Shown here piece after piece: positions 32,240-40,539 of a stretch of DNA of 64,000 bases. Below the pieces are notes generated by a model that saw only the letters and a list, made by a program, of their open reading frames with translations, was not told where the DNA came from and ran no database searches. Each line of letters begins with the position of its first letter. Positions within the stretch are counted from its first letter, which is position 1. The translations under genes were made by a program, and so were the position numbers. Source of the DNA: an uncultured Ilyobacter sp. Its GTDB lineage: Bacteria > Fusobacteriota > Fusobacteriia > Fusobacteriales > Fusobacteriaceae. Where the stretch lies: the NCBI RefSeq assembly GCF_963668085.1, contig NZ_OY764058.1:1-64000 (forward strand), read 5' to 3'.

Positions 32240-34672
32240 TTAGTCTTTGTTCATCTTTACTATAATGGATGCAACCCCCAAAAGATTTACATCCTGCTCA
32301 TTTATATATATTTCCTCGTATTCTGAATTTTCAGGAAGAAGTATTATGGCATTTCTCATTTTCATGAGACGTTTTAAGGTAGCTTCCCCATCTATTGCAA
32401 CTGCTATTATATCTCCGCTTTTAGGATCCGTATCTTGACGGAGAAGAACGAGGTCTCCATCATCTATCTCTGCATTTTTCATGCTGTCGCCTCTTACCCT
32501 CAAGAAAAATCCATTTTCATCCTTCACAAGTTCCTTAGGAAGGTAAAAATTTTCACTTTCTTCCGCATTCATAAATACTGGAACGTCTCCTAACACTTTA
32601 CCATATACCGGTATTGATAGAACTTCATCTGTGGAATACCTTTCACTTATTCCCCCAAAATCAACTTCCATACTTTTATCTTCATCTATAAGAAGAATAA
32701 GCTCTCTGTTTCTTTCTAGATCAAGTGCTATATTCATATCCGCCTTTGACGGCATCATTTCCATATTAAAGATTGGAATATCATCTTTTTTTTCACCGGC
32801 TCTATCAAAAAATTCAAGACTGGCACCATCGGTTATCATACAGTATTCTACATCTTTAGACACAGATGCATAACTTAGTATCTGGCTCTTGGCTTCTTTT
32901 ATCCCATTTTGCACAGATTTTACCTCAATGTATATAAAGGTTTTCTTTTCCCCATTTTCATATCTACTTACAGCTATATCCACAAAGCCCTTTTTAGAAC
33001 CCATTATTACAGGGTGCTCTATCTCTATTAGTTCCAATGGATATTTATAGTTATTTATAAGCTCATTTATCACCCACTGTCGTACCTTTTCCTCAGGGGA
33101 ATACAAATTAATCAGATTTTCTTTAAATTTATAATCTTCCAATGATAGATTATACATACCTAGGATTTGACTTTTTTTATCAAACCTTAAATATTTTGAC
33201 TTTATTTCTTTGATGAATTTTGATGGCTTTGCACTAGAGGTGATATAAAGGATTTCCGTAGCCCTTGTCATTCCCACATAAAAAAGTTTTTTTTCTGTAA
33301 TTTCCTCAAACTCTCTTATTTTTTCATCTTTTGATGAATAAAAAGGAACCACTCCCTCATTTACATTTATGAGAATAACAACTTTACTTTCTATTCCCTT
33401 AACTGAATGCATCGTCATAAGCCTTACAGCATCTTTTTCAAAATCACTGTTATCCCTATCTATTATTTCACAGGGAATATTCTCATTTTTCATAATTTGT
33501 CTTGCATTTTCTAGTTGTATTCTCGACCTTCCTACAACTACAATCTCATTCATCTTATAATCTGATAACTCATTTTTTATAAGCTTAACCAGATAATCCA
33601 TCTCTTGGGATTCTGTTGAAAAATGTCTGTATACTGGGTAATCCCCCTGCCTATCTATTAGGTATGGTTTTACATAGTTTTCATCTTCTACAATATCATG
33701 GGATTTCTCCAAAAGGCTATAAGCTGCCTGAGATATCTGCGTAGTTGTTCTAAAATTTTTACTTAATGTTTTACTTCTCCCTGCCATATTAAAGCCAATT
33801 GTGGTAAAATTCCTACCATTTCCCAACCATGATTGTGAATAAATACTCTGAGCACAGTCGAATAAAAAAGTTATGCTCGAATACTCCTTTTCATTATACA
33901 CTTTATTTAAAAGTTCTAGCTGAAGTTTAGAGAGATCCTGACTTTCATCTATTATTATATGAGTAAATTTATTTACTAGGCTTTCATCCATTGCTTCTAG
34001 GGCCATTCTTCTTACATCATTAAAATCAACATAGTTTCTCCTAAGCAATTCCCTAGAATAAAACTCCATTAAATTATAAATCGCCTTCCTTGTCTTGGAA
34101 TTTTTCGGCAATCTATGGTTATGTTCATCATACTTTGTAGCACCTAGCCTGTCTGCATTTTGATATTCTTCCTCTCTATAGTTACAGGATTTTATCCATT
34201 CTATTTCGTCATAAAGAAATTTTAGGTTCTTATGATTTAATAAGTTTACATCGCCATATTCTTTTGACAATTTTTCCAAATAATCCCCTATGATTGAAAA
34301 TTTTTCACCATTACCTATATCAGTGGAATATTTTTTATTGTTTTTTTTGCAGTATTTTAAGTAGTATGGGTATATCAACCCGTCTATTGTGGTTATTTTT
34401 ATTCTGTCTCTAGGAAGTTCAAACAGTGTCGGATAATTTTTTTTATATTCCTTTTCTATTTTTCCGTATAGATAACTCATGTAGTTAACTAATGTTTTAT
34501 TGTAAGTCATTAGAAGAATCATATCATCAGGCTCAAAACAATAGTTGTTGAGCAAAAAGGGGATCCTGTAAACCCCAACAGTTGTTTTACCGCTTCCTGC
34601 TATGCCCTTTACAAGCATAGGACCCGAAGGCTTTGTATAAGATATCTTTTCCTGCTCTTTATTAAGATGCAT
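32240..34672 (-). CDS. UvrD-type helicase / PD-(D/E)XK nuclease / LexA-type S24 fusion
   Basis: 810 residues from ATG 34672 (GGAGGA upstream). Residues 20-495: SF1 helicase with AGSGKTT (25-31), DESQD (242-246), a CAQSIYSQ motif, NFRTT, MTMHSVKGIE and LFYVGMTRA, all intact. Residues about 525-625: an HsdR-N-like nuclease, with FVDIAV (Asp565) and YIEVKS (Glu583, Lys585) forming PD-(D/E)XK. Residues about 687-810: an S24/LexA peptidase with RGDSM (Ser730) and EATLKRL (Lys767), the Ser-Lys pair of LexA and UmuD. At the LexA cleavage position the sequence is VLG, giving Leu-Gly rather than Ala-Gly. No HTH is seen. I infer a DNA-repair or defence enzyme that may self-cleave after RecA activation. 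No partner gene is adjacent. Confidence 0.85.
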   Translation of the reverse strand: MHLNKEQEKISYTKPSGPMLVKGIAGSGKTTVGVYRIPFLLNNYCFEPDDMILLMTYNKTLVNYMSYLYGKIEKEYKKNYPTLFELPRDRIKITTIDGLIYPYYLKYCKKNNKKYSTDIGNGEKFSIIGDYLEKLSKEYGDVNLLNHKNLKFLYDEIEWIKSCNYREEEYQNADRLGATKYDEHNHRLPKNSKTRKAIYNLMEFYSRELLRRNYVDFNDVRRMALEAMDESLVNKFTHIIIDESQDLSKLQLELLNKVYNEKEYSSITFLFDCAQSIYSQSWLGNGRNFTTIGFNMAGRSKTLSKNFRTTTQISQAAYSLLEKSHDIVEDENYVKPYLIDRQGDYPVYRHFSTESQEMDYLVKLIKNELSDYKMNEIVVVGRSRIQLENARQIMKNENIPCEIIDRDNSDFEKDAVRLMTMHSVKGIESKVVILINVNEGVVPFYSSKDEKIREFEEITEKKLFYVGMTRATEILYITSSAKPSKFIKEIKSKYLRFDKKSQILGMYNLSLEDYKFKENLINLYSPEEKVRQWVINELINNYKYPLELIEIEHPVIMGSKKGFVDIAVSRYENGEKKTFIYIEVKSVQNGIKEAKSQILSYASVSKDVEYCMITDGASLEFFDRAGEKKDDIPIFNMEMMPSKADMNIALDLERNRELILLIDEDKSMEVDFGGISERYSTDEVLSIPVYGKVLGDVPVFMNAEESENFYLPKELVKDENGFFLRVRGDSMKNAEIDDGDLVLLRQDTDPKSGDIIAVAIDGEATLKRLMKMRNAIILLPENSEYEEIYINEQDVNLLGVASIIVKMNKD

Positions 34673-34765
34673 CTTCTTCCTCCGATATTCTATCTCAAAC
34701 AAAATCTCAGTGATCTTATTTTTGTATATTAATTTTGCTAGCTTTAGACCCTTAAATGTCCTTAA

Positions 34766-34795
34766 ATTATATCTTTACTTGTAAATAAACACAAG
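34766..34795 (-). promoter_or_regulatory. Promoter and operator-like repeat of the helicase fusion
   Basis: On the minus strand TTGTGT (34794-34789), 17 bp, TATAAT (34771-34766). CTTGT (34778-34782) and ACAAG (34791-34795) form an inverted repeat over the spacer and -35 box, which could bind a repressor. Confidence 0.5.
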
Positions 34796-34810
34796 ATTTT
34801 TAACAAAAAT

Positions 34811-34847
34811 ATAAAAAGTGCATCTATTTTTGAAGATGCACTTTTTA
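34811..34847 (-). terminator. Terminator after the NusG-II gene
   Basis: ATAAAAAGTGCATCT with its perfect complement; T-rich on both strands. Confidence 0.8.
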
Positions 34848-34869
34848 TATCGCTTATTGTTTATGAGTT

Positions 34870-35280
34870 TTATTTTATTATAAAATCTATATCATCTTCC
34901 TCTTCTTCGCCCTTGTTTTCCCCTACAATCTTAACTATAGCTCTGTCTGGAATCCCTATAAGAGTATCACCAGGAACCTTTGCCCAACCTTGCTTCACTA
35001 TCAATTTTAAAGGTGAGTTTGAGCTTGTAACCCTTACCATCTTATCTTTAAACTGGACATTTATGCCTCCTAAATTGGTATCTACAAAAATATTTTTTTC
35101 ATCTTCTTGCAGTTTATAAATATATTTCAGATCCCCGTCAACATATATCTCAGCCTTTGAAGCCTTTTGGGTTTTCATCCCCCTTATGTTAAACAGTAAA
35201 AAAGTAAACAATGAAAAAATAAAAGCATATATTAGAATATCCCCTTTTTTGAAATAACTTCTCCTTCTTTTCATCTTCAC
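34870..35280 (-). CDS. NusG domain II (NGN-insert type) membrane-anchored protein
   Basis: 136 residues: a basic N-terminus, one membrane segment (about residues 13-30), then a small extracytoplasmic beta domain. QGWAKVPGDTLIGIPDRAIVKIVG matches the NusG-II pattern (usually C-x-x-GW-I-...-P-x-x-x-x-I-x-I). The C-terminus is a Glu/Asp-rich tail. Such proteins in Firmicutes and Fusobacteria often sit near thiamine or lipid genes; function unknown. It lies 83 bp after psd and may be cotranscribed. Confidence 0.75.
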   Translation of the reverse strand: MKMKRRRSYFKKGDILIYAFIFSLFTFLLFNIRGMKTQKASKAEIYVDGDLKYIYKLQEDEKNIFVDTNLGGINVQFKDKMVRVTSSNSPLKLIVKQGWAKVPGDTLIGIPDRAIVKIVGENKGEEEEDDIDFIIK

Positions 35281-35363
35281 TTCCCTTAAACTGTTTTCTT
35301 TTATTTTTTTAATCTGCCCTAAGCTTTCTCTAGTTAGAATAAAAACTTTTAATTTTTATCAAC

Positions 35364-36266
35364 TTATTTTGAAGAGGTAGCGATTTTTTCTCCCATATAT
35401 ACCTTGGTTTCCACTCCTTGCAAAGTGTTTTCAACTATATCCTTATCTATTTTTATTTTCCCCTTTTCAAACAACATAATACAAGTCGATCCACCAAAAT
35501 AAAAATACCCCTTTTCTTCTCCTTTTCGTACCTTGGTTTTAGGAGTATAGGTTTGCTTTATCCCTCCAACCATTGTTGCACCTACTTCACTTAATAGTAT
35601 TTTCCCAAACTCTTTTGTGTCTAAAATTGAATATTCTCTTTTATTTTCACAAAATATCATAAAGTTTTTCTTTATTGCATGGGTTGAAACAGAGTAATAA
35701 TAGCCCTCTATCTTCTTGCTATCACTAATACTTCCACCTGCTGGAAAATGAAATCTGTGATAATCAGCTGGTGCTAATCTCACTATTACAAAGGTTCCCC
35801 CTATAAATTTTTCGGCTAGTTTGTCATCCCTTAAAAATTCACCCAGTGAAAATTTTGATCCCTTCAGAAAAAATTGGTCTTTTTCCTCAATGTTTTCATA
35901 GGCTAATACTTTCCCGTCTGCCGGAGATGAGAGTTCCTCTGGGTTTTTTGATATTGTTCTTGCACCTTTTCTTAACTTTCTGATAAAAAAGTCGTTAAAA
36001 GATTGAAACTCCCCTATACCCTTAAGAGATTCTTTCATGTCTATATTATTTTCCTGCACAAAGCTTGGGATCTTTTTACATGATTTTTTTTTATTCATCA
36101 TTCTACCATAGAGGGATGATAAAAATTTTCTCTTAACGAGAGATTCAAGAGTCAATTTCCCAAATGGATTATAATATAAAAATCTTAGATAATCTTCTCC
36201 AGGAACCTTTTCCTCCTTTATTTCTCCAGTTTTTCTATCTCTGTACTTTATTTTTTCAAATTTCAT
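35364..36266 (-). CDS. psd: Phosphatidylserine decarboxylase
   Basis: The 300-residue precursor makes phosphatidylethanolamine from phosphatidylserine at the inner membrane. It has the SPADGKVLAYE motif (near 112), the DYHRFHFPAGG histidine motif (near 168) and, near the C-terminus, FGGSTCIMLFEKG. This is the LGST-type self-cleavage site, where the serine becomes the pyruvoyl group; here the residue before GST is Gly, a variant found in the family. A PE-making enzyme supports a Gram-negative envelope. The start ATG 36266 has AAGGCTGAG. Confidence 0.94.
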   Translation of the reverse strand: MKFEKIKYRDRKTGEIKEEKVPGEDYLRFLYYNPFGKLTLESLVKRKFLSSLYGRMMNKKKSCKKIPSFVQENNIDMKESLKGIGEFQSFNDFFIRKLRKGARTISKNPEELSSPADGKVLAYENIEEKDQFFLKGSKFSLGEFLRDDKLAEKFIGGTFVIVRLAPADYHRFHFPAGGSISDSKKIEGYYYSVSTHAIKKNFMIFCENKREYSILDTKEFGKILLSEVGATMVGGIKQTYTPKTKVRKGEEKGYFYFGGSTCIMLFEKGKIKIDKDIVENTLQGVETKVYMGEKIATSSK

Positions 36267-36385
36267 TTCTCAGCCTTTCAGATTTTTAATCAAATTATAC
36301 CATACATTAAATGTAAATTTGAAGTTTCATTTTTACTGTAGACATGATAACATAGATGCATAATAATTTTATGGGGAGGTAAATT

Positions 36386-36760
36386 ATGGAACGTATCGCA
36401 CTTATTGCTCACGACAAGAAAAAAGATGATTTAGTAGATTTTGTAAAGAAGCATAGAGATTTTTTTGAAAAATTTGAACTTGTTTCCACCGGAACAACAG
36501 GAGGAAGAATAATACAGGCTACTGACTTAAAAGTCCATCGATATCTTTCCGGGCCTCTTGGAGGAGATCAACAAATCGGATCTGACATTGCCAACGAAAA
36601 AATAAAGGTAGTTTTCTTTTTTAGAGATCCTCTCACAAGTCAGCCTCACGAACCTGATGTTCAGGCTCTCATAAGACTATGTGATGTACACAAGATTCCC
36701 GTGGCAACAAATAAACGAACAGCTGAATTATTGATCAACGCTTTAATAAATGAAATCTAA
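36386..36760 (+). CDS. mgsA: Methylglyoxal synthase
   Basis: The 124-residue enzyme converts dihydroxyacetone phosphate to methylglyoxal and phosphate, an overflow route when phosphate is short. It starts [14 protein letters not shown]. It has TGTTGGRI (phosphate loop, near 37-44), the catalytic aspartate region [11 protein letters not shown] (near 55-65) and [15 protein letters not shown] (near 91-105). Length is normal. GGGAGG precedes ATG 36386. An inverted repeat CAAGTTGCAC/GTGCAACTTG at 36771-36815 follows and may terminate or regulate. Confidence 0.95.
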   Translation: MERIALIAHDKKKDDLVDFVKKHRDFFEKFELVSTGTTGGRIIQATDLKVHRYLSGPLGGDQQIGSDIANEKIKVVFFFRDPLTSQPHEPDVQALIRLCDVHKIPVATNKRTAELLINALINEI

Positions 36761-36963
36761 ATTCTAATTTCAAGTTGCACTTTTGTCTATTCTTATTGAC
36801 CTTCTGTGCAACTTGTACTTTCCATACTTTAAACCCTTTAATCCTACTTTATAACTTCCTAGATCCTCACTCTAAAACTATGTAAGCTTATCTCATTATT
36901 TTTTCTCAAAATTTAAATTACTAAAAATTATAAATATAAATTACTTTAAATAATATTGAATTT

Positions 36964-36985
36964 TTATCATCCCTCTTGTGTTATA
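36964..36985 (-). repeat. Dispersed iteron copy (minus)
   Basis: On the minus strand: TATAAC, six bases, GGGATGATAA, 3 bp past the ygjP stop codon. Confidence 0.7.
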
Positions 36986-36988
36986 ATT

Positions 36989-37594
36989 TTAATAAAATCT
37001 TCCTTCACTCTTTAAAATTTTTTTAGCCTCTTTGTATTCTGGAAAATATTTTTCTACCTCATTCCAAAATTCTTTAGAATGGTTGTGATGAACAAGATGA
37101 CATAATTCGTGTATTATTACATAATCAATTATTTTGGGGTCTGCTTTTATTAATTTTAAGTTCAAGGTTATGCTGCCATTTGAGTAACATATCCCCCAGG
37201 AACTTTTTAAGGCTTTTATTCTGATCTTTAATGGATAGACTCCTATAATCTCGCTCCATTTCTTTACTTTATTTAGCAATATTTTACTTCCTTCACTTTC
37301 CAACTCTCTTTGACTGAGATAATGTTCTTTTTCTACTAAAAGTTTCCCCAAAAATTTAATAGTCCCCTTTGGTTCTATTAATCTTAATTTTTCTTCATAA
37401 TCAATAATTTTTTTTTCTATGATATCTATGTTTTTAGTTATAAAATTTAATCCGTTTATATAAGAATCACTCTTAGGTATCGATAGTTCTACTGAAACTT
37501 CATCTTTTATTCTGAGGATATAGTTTTTCTTGCTTCTTTTTATTATTTTGTACAATATTGCTTTTTTTGAAGTTTTTATCTTTCCCTCTTTCAT
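36989..37594 (-). CDS. YgjP-type zinc metallopeptidase-like protein
   Basis: 201 residues of the YgjP/DUF45 family. It has the zinc motif HELCHLVHHNHSKEFW (HExxH plus downstream His/Glu), preceded by SSWGICYSNGSITLNL, a strand typical of the family. The N-terminal half is beta-rich. The family is related to M48 proteases and SprT; it may act on unknown proteins. It begins 16 bp after the GC-rich palindrome at 37610, with only about 30 bp between itself and the pncB terminator, so it may depend on read-through from pncB. Confidence 0.85.
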   Translation of the reverse strand: MKEGKIKTSKKAILYKIIKRSKKNYILRIKDEVSVELSIPKSDSYINGLNFITKNIDIIEKKIIDYEEKLRLIEPKGTIKFLGKLLVEKEHYLSQRELESEGSKILLNKVKKWSEIIGVYPLKIRIKALKSSWGICYSNGSITLNLKLIKADPKIIDYVIIHELCHLVHHNHSKEFWNEVEKYFPEYKEAKKILKSEGRFY

Positions 37595-37609
37595 TGTAGT
37601 CTCCTTTTC

Positions 37610-37626
37610 AGTGTCGCGGCGACACT
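37610..37626. repeat. GC-rich 17-bp palindrome, copy 1 (possible parS)
   Basis: AGTGTCGCGGCGACACT, perfect around a central G, in DNA otherwise near 30% GC. An identical copy is at 43919 and a degenerate one at 55096. It sits downstream of the pncB terminator. I infer a binding site for the ParB at 61800. Confidence 0.6.
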
Positions 37627-37627
37627 A

Positions 37628-37652
37628 AAAAATCCCCTTAAAGGGGATTTTG
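37628..37652 (-). terminator. pncB terminator
   Basis: AAATCCCC-TTAA-GGGGATTT hairpin followed by T run on the minus strand. Confidence 0.85.
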
Positions 37653-39158
37653 TTAAATTTGGCTTTTAATTTTTTTTATTAATGAATACTTAAGTTCTAA
37701 AAGATCTTTTGATAAGTCTATTTTATATTTATGTGGATTCACAAGTCTTTTTCTCTCTTCTGACATATTATTCAAATTATCAATGTAATAATCACGTGAA
37801 CTTTTTACATCCAATAAGTTTTCATAATCTTTTGTCAAAACCCCGTCTTTCATATATTGAGTGGTTATTTTCTTAGCGGTGTATTCCCCTGATTTCAGCA
37901 GACTTCTTTTAAAATCATATCTCTCATCTATTATCGTGAGATCATCATTTTCCATTATTTTACTTTTATCTTCATCATTTTCTACAAGGGTTATGAGGTC
38001 AGCATAGGCAGCACCAAGGTTATCATAAATTCTATATACCTCTTTAAATCCAGGGTTAGAAATTTTAAATACATCTTCCGAAAGTTTTATAACAGGGTCT
38101 CCACTTATCTGAACAATTTTATATACTCCTCCAAAGCACGGATTAGATTTACTTGTGGCTATAGCATCACCCACACCAAAGGCATCTACACATGCCCCCT
38201 GCTCCTTTAGGGATCTTATAAGTTCCTCGTTTAAAGAGCTCGTCAAGACAATTTTTGCATTTTTGAGCCCAGCATTATCCAATTCTTTTCTGCATTTTTT
38301 CGACAAATACGCCAAATCTCCAGAATCAATTCTTATTCCATAGATTCCATCATAGCTGTCATCTATTTTGTTTTCTTTAAAGGCCTCTATTGCATTCTTT
38401 ATGCCCATTCCCATGGTGTTATAAGTATCTATCAGCAGTATAAGGGTGTTATTTTCTCTTAGTCTTCTGTGTTTTATAAAAACATCAAAAGCACGTTTTT
38501 CTGCATCTCTTCCAATTCCAAATGTCTGGACATAGGAATGAGCCATGGTTCCAATACTGGGAATTCCATATTTATACTCAGTCATGATATTAGAATGACT
38601 AGAGCAACCTCCAATATAGGCCGCCTTATTTCCTGATACGGCACTATCGAACCCGTGAGCCCTTCTGGTACCGAATGCCGAGACTCCTATAGGGTCAGCC
38701 GCTCTGGTGACTCTAGAGGCCTTCGTAGCCACTGCCATTTGTAGATTCATTGTGTTCAGAATAGGAGTTTCCAATATTTTAGCCTGAATCAAGGGTGCTT
38801 TGATAGTTATAATTGGTTCATTTGGATATGCTACTTCTCCATCTCTTAGAGCAAATACATCTCCAGTAAACTTCATTTTTACAAGATATTCTAAAAGATG
38901 TTTCTCCTTTATAACTTTTGAAAAATATTTTCTTTTTTCTTCCTCTGAAGTGTCATTTAGTGTTTTTATAAGATGTATAACCTCTTGTACTCCACATACA
39001 ACGGCAAAACCTCCATCTTCTGTTTTTCTGAAATACATATCAAATATAGCTTCTTGTTCCTCAAGTCCTTCCATCAAATATACATCACTTTCGGTATACT
39101 GGTATCTATCTGAATTAATAACTTTTGCAAATTCTGTTAACAAAATCTCTTTTTCCAA
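37653..39158 (-). CDS. pncB: Nicotinate phosphoribosyltransferase
   Basis: The 501-residue enzyme joins nicotinate and PRPP to nicotinate mononucleotide in NAD salvage. It contains SDRYQYTESDVYLM at the N-terminus, FGTRRAHGFDSAV (near 173), the catalytic-histidine region GTMAHSYVQTFG (near 205), and the phosphate-binding strands IRIDSGDLAYLSKKCR and FGVGDAIATSKSNPCFGGVYKI. Length fits the long clade of the family. ATG 39158 follows a weak site (GGAAAA), so the exact start is less certain. Terminator at 37628-37652. Confidence 0.93.
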   Translation of the reverse strand: MEKEILLTEFAKVINSDRYQYTESDVYLMEGLEEQEAIFDMYFRKTEDGGFAVVCGVQEVIHLIKTLNDTSEEEKRKYFSKVIKEKHLLEYLVKMKFTGDVFALRDGEVAYPNEPIITIKAPLIQAKILETPILNTMNLQMAVATKASRVTRAADPIGVSAFGTRRAHGFDSAVSGNKAAYIGGCSSHSNIMTEYKYGIPSIGTMAHSYVQTFGIGRDAEKRAFDVFIKHRRLRENNTLILLIDTYNTMGMGIKNAIEAFKENKIDDSYDGIYGIRIDSGDLAYLSKKCRKELDNAGLKNAKIVLTSSLNEELIRSLKEQGACVDAFGVGDAIATSKSNPCFGGVYKIVQISGDPVIKLSEDVFKISNPGFKEVYRIYDNLGAAYADLITLVENDEDKSKIMENDDLTIIDERYDFKRSLLKSGEYTAKKITTQYMKDGVLTKDYENLLDVKSSRDYYIDNLNNMSEERKRLVNPHKYKIDLSKDLLELKYSLIKKIKSQI

Positions 39159-39298
39159 AGTAATTACCCCATTTCTATTATTGTACTTAACTTAGTTTAG
39201 TATAACACTAACATATTCATTTTACAACTTCCATCCTTGCAAAATAACTCCAACTATATTAAAATTTTATCATTAAAAGTTGAAAGGGGAAAATTATT

Positions 39299-39751
39299 AT
39301 GAGAGTTGTTGCACAAAGGGTTTCAAAGGCCCAGGTTTCAGTAGAAGGAAATGTCGTTGGAAAAATAGATAAAGGTCTTTTAATTTTTCTTGGAATAACA
39401 CACAGAGACAATGAAAAAGACGCCAAATGGCTTGTTAACAAAATTTCAGGATTAAGAATATTTTCTGACGAAGATGGTAAAATGAATAAATCCATAGAGG
39501 ATATCGAAGGTGAAATACTTTTAATTTCACAGTTTACGCTATACGGAGATGCTAGAAAAGGAAGACGTCCTAGTTTTATTGATGCTGCAAAGCCAGATAT
39601 TGCCGTTCCTTTATACAATAAATTTATTGAACTTATAAGAGAAAAAAACTTAAAAGTTTCAACAGGTGAATTTGGCGCCGATATGAAAGTTGAACTTTTA
39701 AATGATGGACCTGTAACGATGATCATTGAATCTCCTGAGCAGTCTAATTAA
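39299..39751 (+). CDS. dtd: D-aminoacyl-tRNA deacylase
   Basis: The 150-residue enzyme removes D-amino acids from tRNA. It starts [17 protein letters not shown] and has the cross-subunit motif [17 protein letters not shown] (near 78) and the active-site NDGPVTM (near 137), equivalent to the Gly-cisPro motif. Length and order are standard. GAAAGGGG precedes ATG 39299. It is convergent with the HU gene. Confidence 0.95.
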   Translation: MRVVAQRVSKAQVSVEGNVVGKIDKGLLIFLGITHRDNEKDAKWLVNKISGLRIFSDEDGKMNKSIEDIEGEILLISQFTLYGDARKGRRPSFIDAAKPDIAVPLYNKFIELIREKNLKVSTGEFGADMKVELLNDGPVTMIIESPEQSN

Positions 39752-39791
39752 TATTTACTATTGGTTTTACTATAATTTTTTTCTGAAAAAG

Positions 39792-39822
39792 AAAAAGGCT
39801 GTTGAAGTTATATCAACAGCCT
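39792..39822 (-). terminator. HU gene terminator
   Basis: On the minus strand AGGCTGTTGA-TATAACT-TCAACAGCCT is followed by TTTTTC. Confidence 0.8.
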
Positions 39823-39856
39823 AAGAGATATAAAAGTCTCATACTTAATAATAAAT

Positions 39857-40135
39857 TTATTTCGCGATCTTGTCTACTAGCTTTTTACCAGGTTTAAATT
39901 TAACTACTTTTTTGGCTTTGACAGTCATCTTTCTACCTGTCTGAGGATTTCTCACTTTTCTTTTGGCTCTTTCTACAACTTCCCACTTACCCCAGCCAAT
40001 GAAATTGACTTCATTTCCGTCAACTAGAACGGTTTCAATAGTATCTAATAGAGCATTTAATTTCCTTTCAGCTTCAGCCTTAGATACAAAACCACCATTT
40101 TCACAGTATTTTGCTATAAATTCTTTCTTAGTCAT
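39857..40135 (-). CDS. HU-family DNA-binding protein
   Basis: 92 residues from the second ATG (40135), best spaced from the GGGGGG ribosome site. It is the histone-like fold: an N-terminal helical dimer part (TKKEFIAKYCENGGFVSKAEAERKL), then the beta arm with GRKMTVKAKKVVKFKPGKKLVDKI. The usual RNPQTG motif in the arm is present (VRNPQTG). HU bends DNA and assists replication at iteron origins, so it is a plausible helper of the Rep/ori system at 45-48 kb. It seems to be a single gene. Confidence 0.92.
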   Translation of the reverse strand: MTKKEFIAKYCENGGFVSKAEAERKLNALLDTIETVLVDGNEVNFIGWGKWEVVERAKRKVRNPQTGRKMTVKAKKVVKFKPGKKLVDKIAK

Positions 40136-40393
40136 TAACATCCCCCCTTTATTACCTAGTATACTATATATTTTTCTTAAAACAAGTTATCATAATAAAA
40201 ATATTTATAAAAATTATATAAAACATTTTTGTATTTCCTTTTTTTATTCGGACTTTTCTTTCAAAGTTAAAATTTTTAATTAAAAATATTACAATAACTT
40301 CGATTGTTTATTATTTTAGAGGGTTACAATAATTTTAAAAAATCTATTTGAACAACAGAAACCCCTAAAAACATATACAGAATCAATCTTTTT

Positions 40394-40421
40394 TTGACAA
40401 ATGATATATTTTGTATATAAT
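40394..40421 (+). promoter_or_regulatory. Citrate synthase promoter
   Basis: TTGACA (40394-40399), 16 bp, TATAAT (40416-40421), about 120 bp upstream of the start. The 400-bp gap between HU and this gene otherwise shows only AT-rich DNA. Confidence 0.75.
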
Positions 40422-40539
40422 TAATATATAAAATGTGTACTTGTTTTAATTTTACATATGAAATATCATTTATGTAGGCAATTTGTTTGATTTTAATATA
40501 TTTAATATCAAATTATTGCAAATATAGGGGGGGGTTCAT

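Noticed and set aside
36108..36130. GGGATGATAA match within psd
   Set aside because: It is coding sequence and lacks the TATAAT half at the fixed distance.
39259..39726. 155-codon frame opposite dtd
   Set aside because: Shadow of dtd, which has all family motifs.
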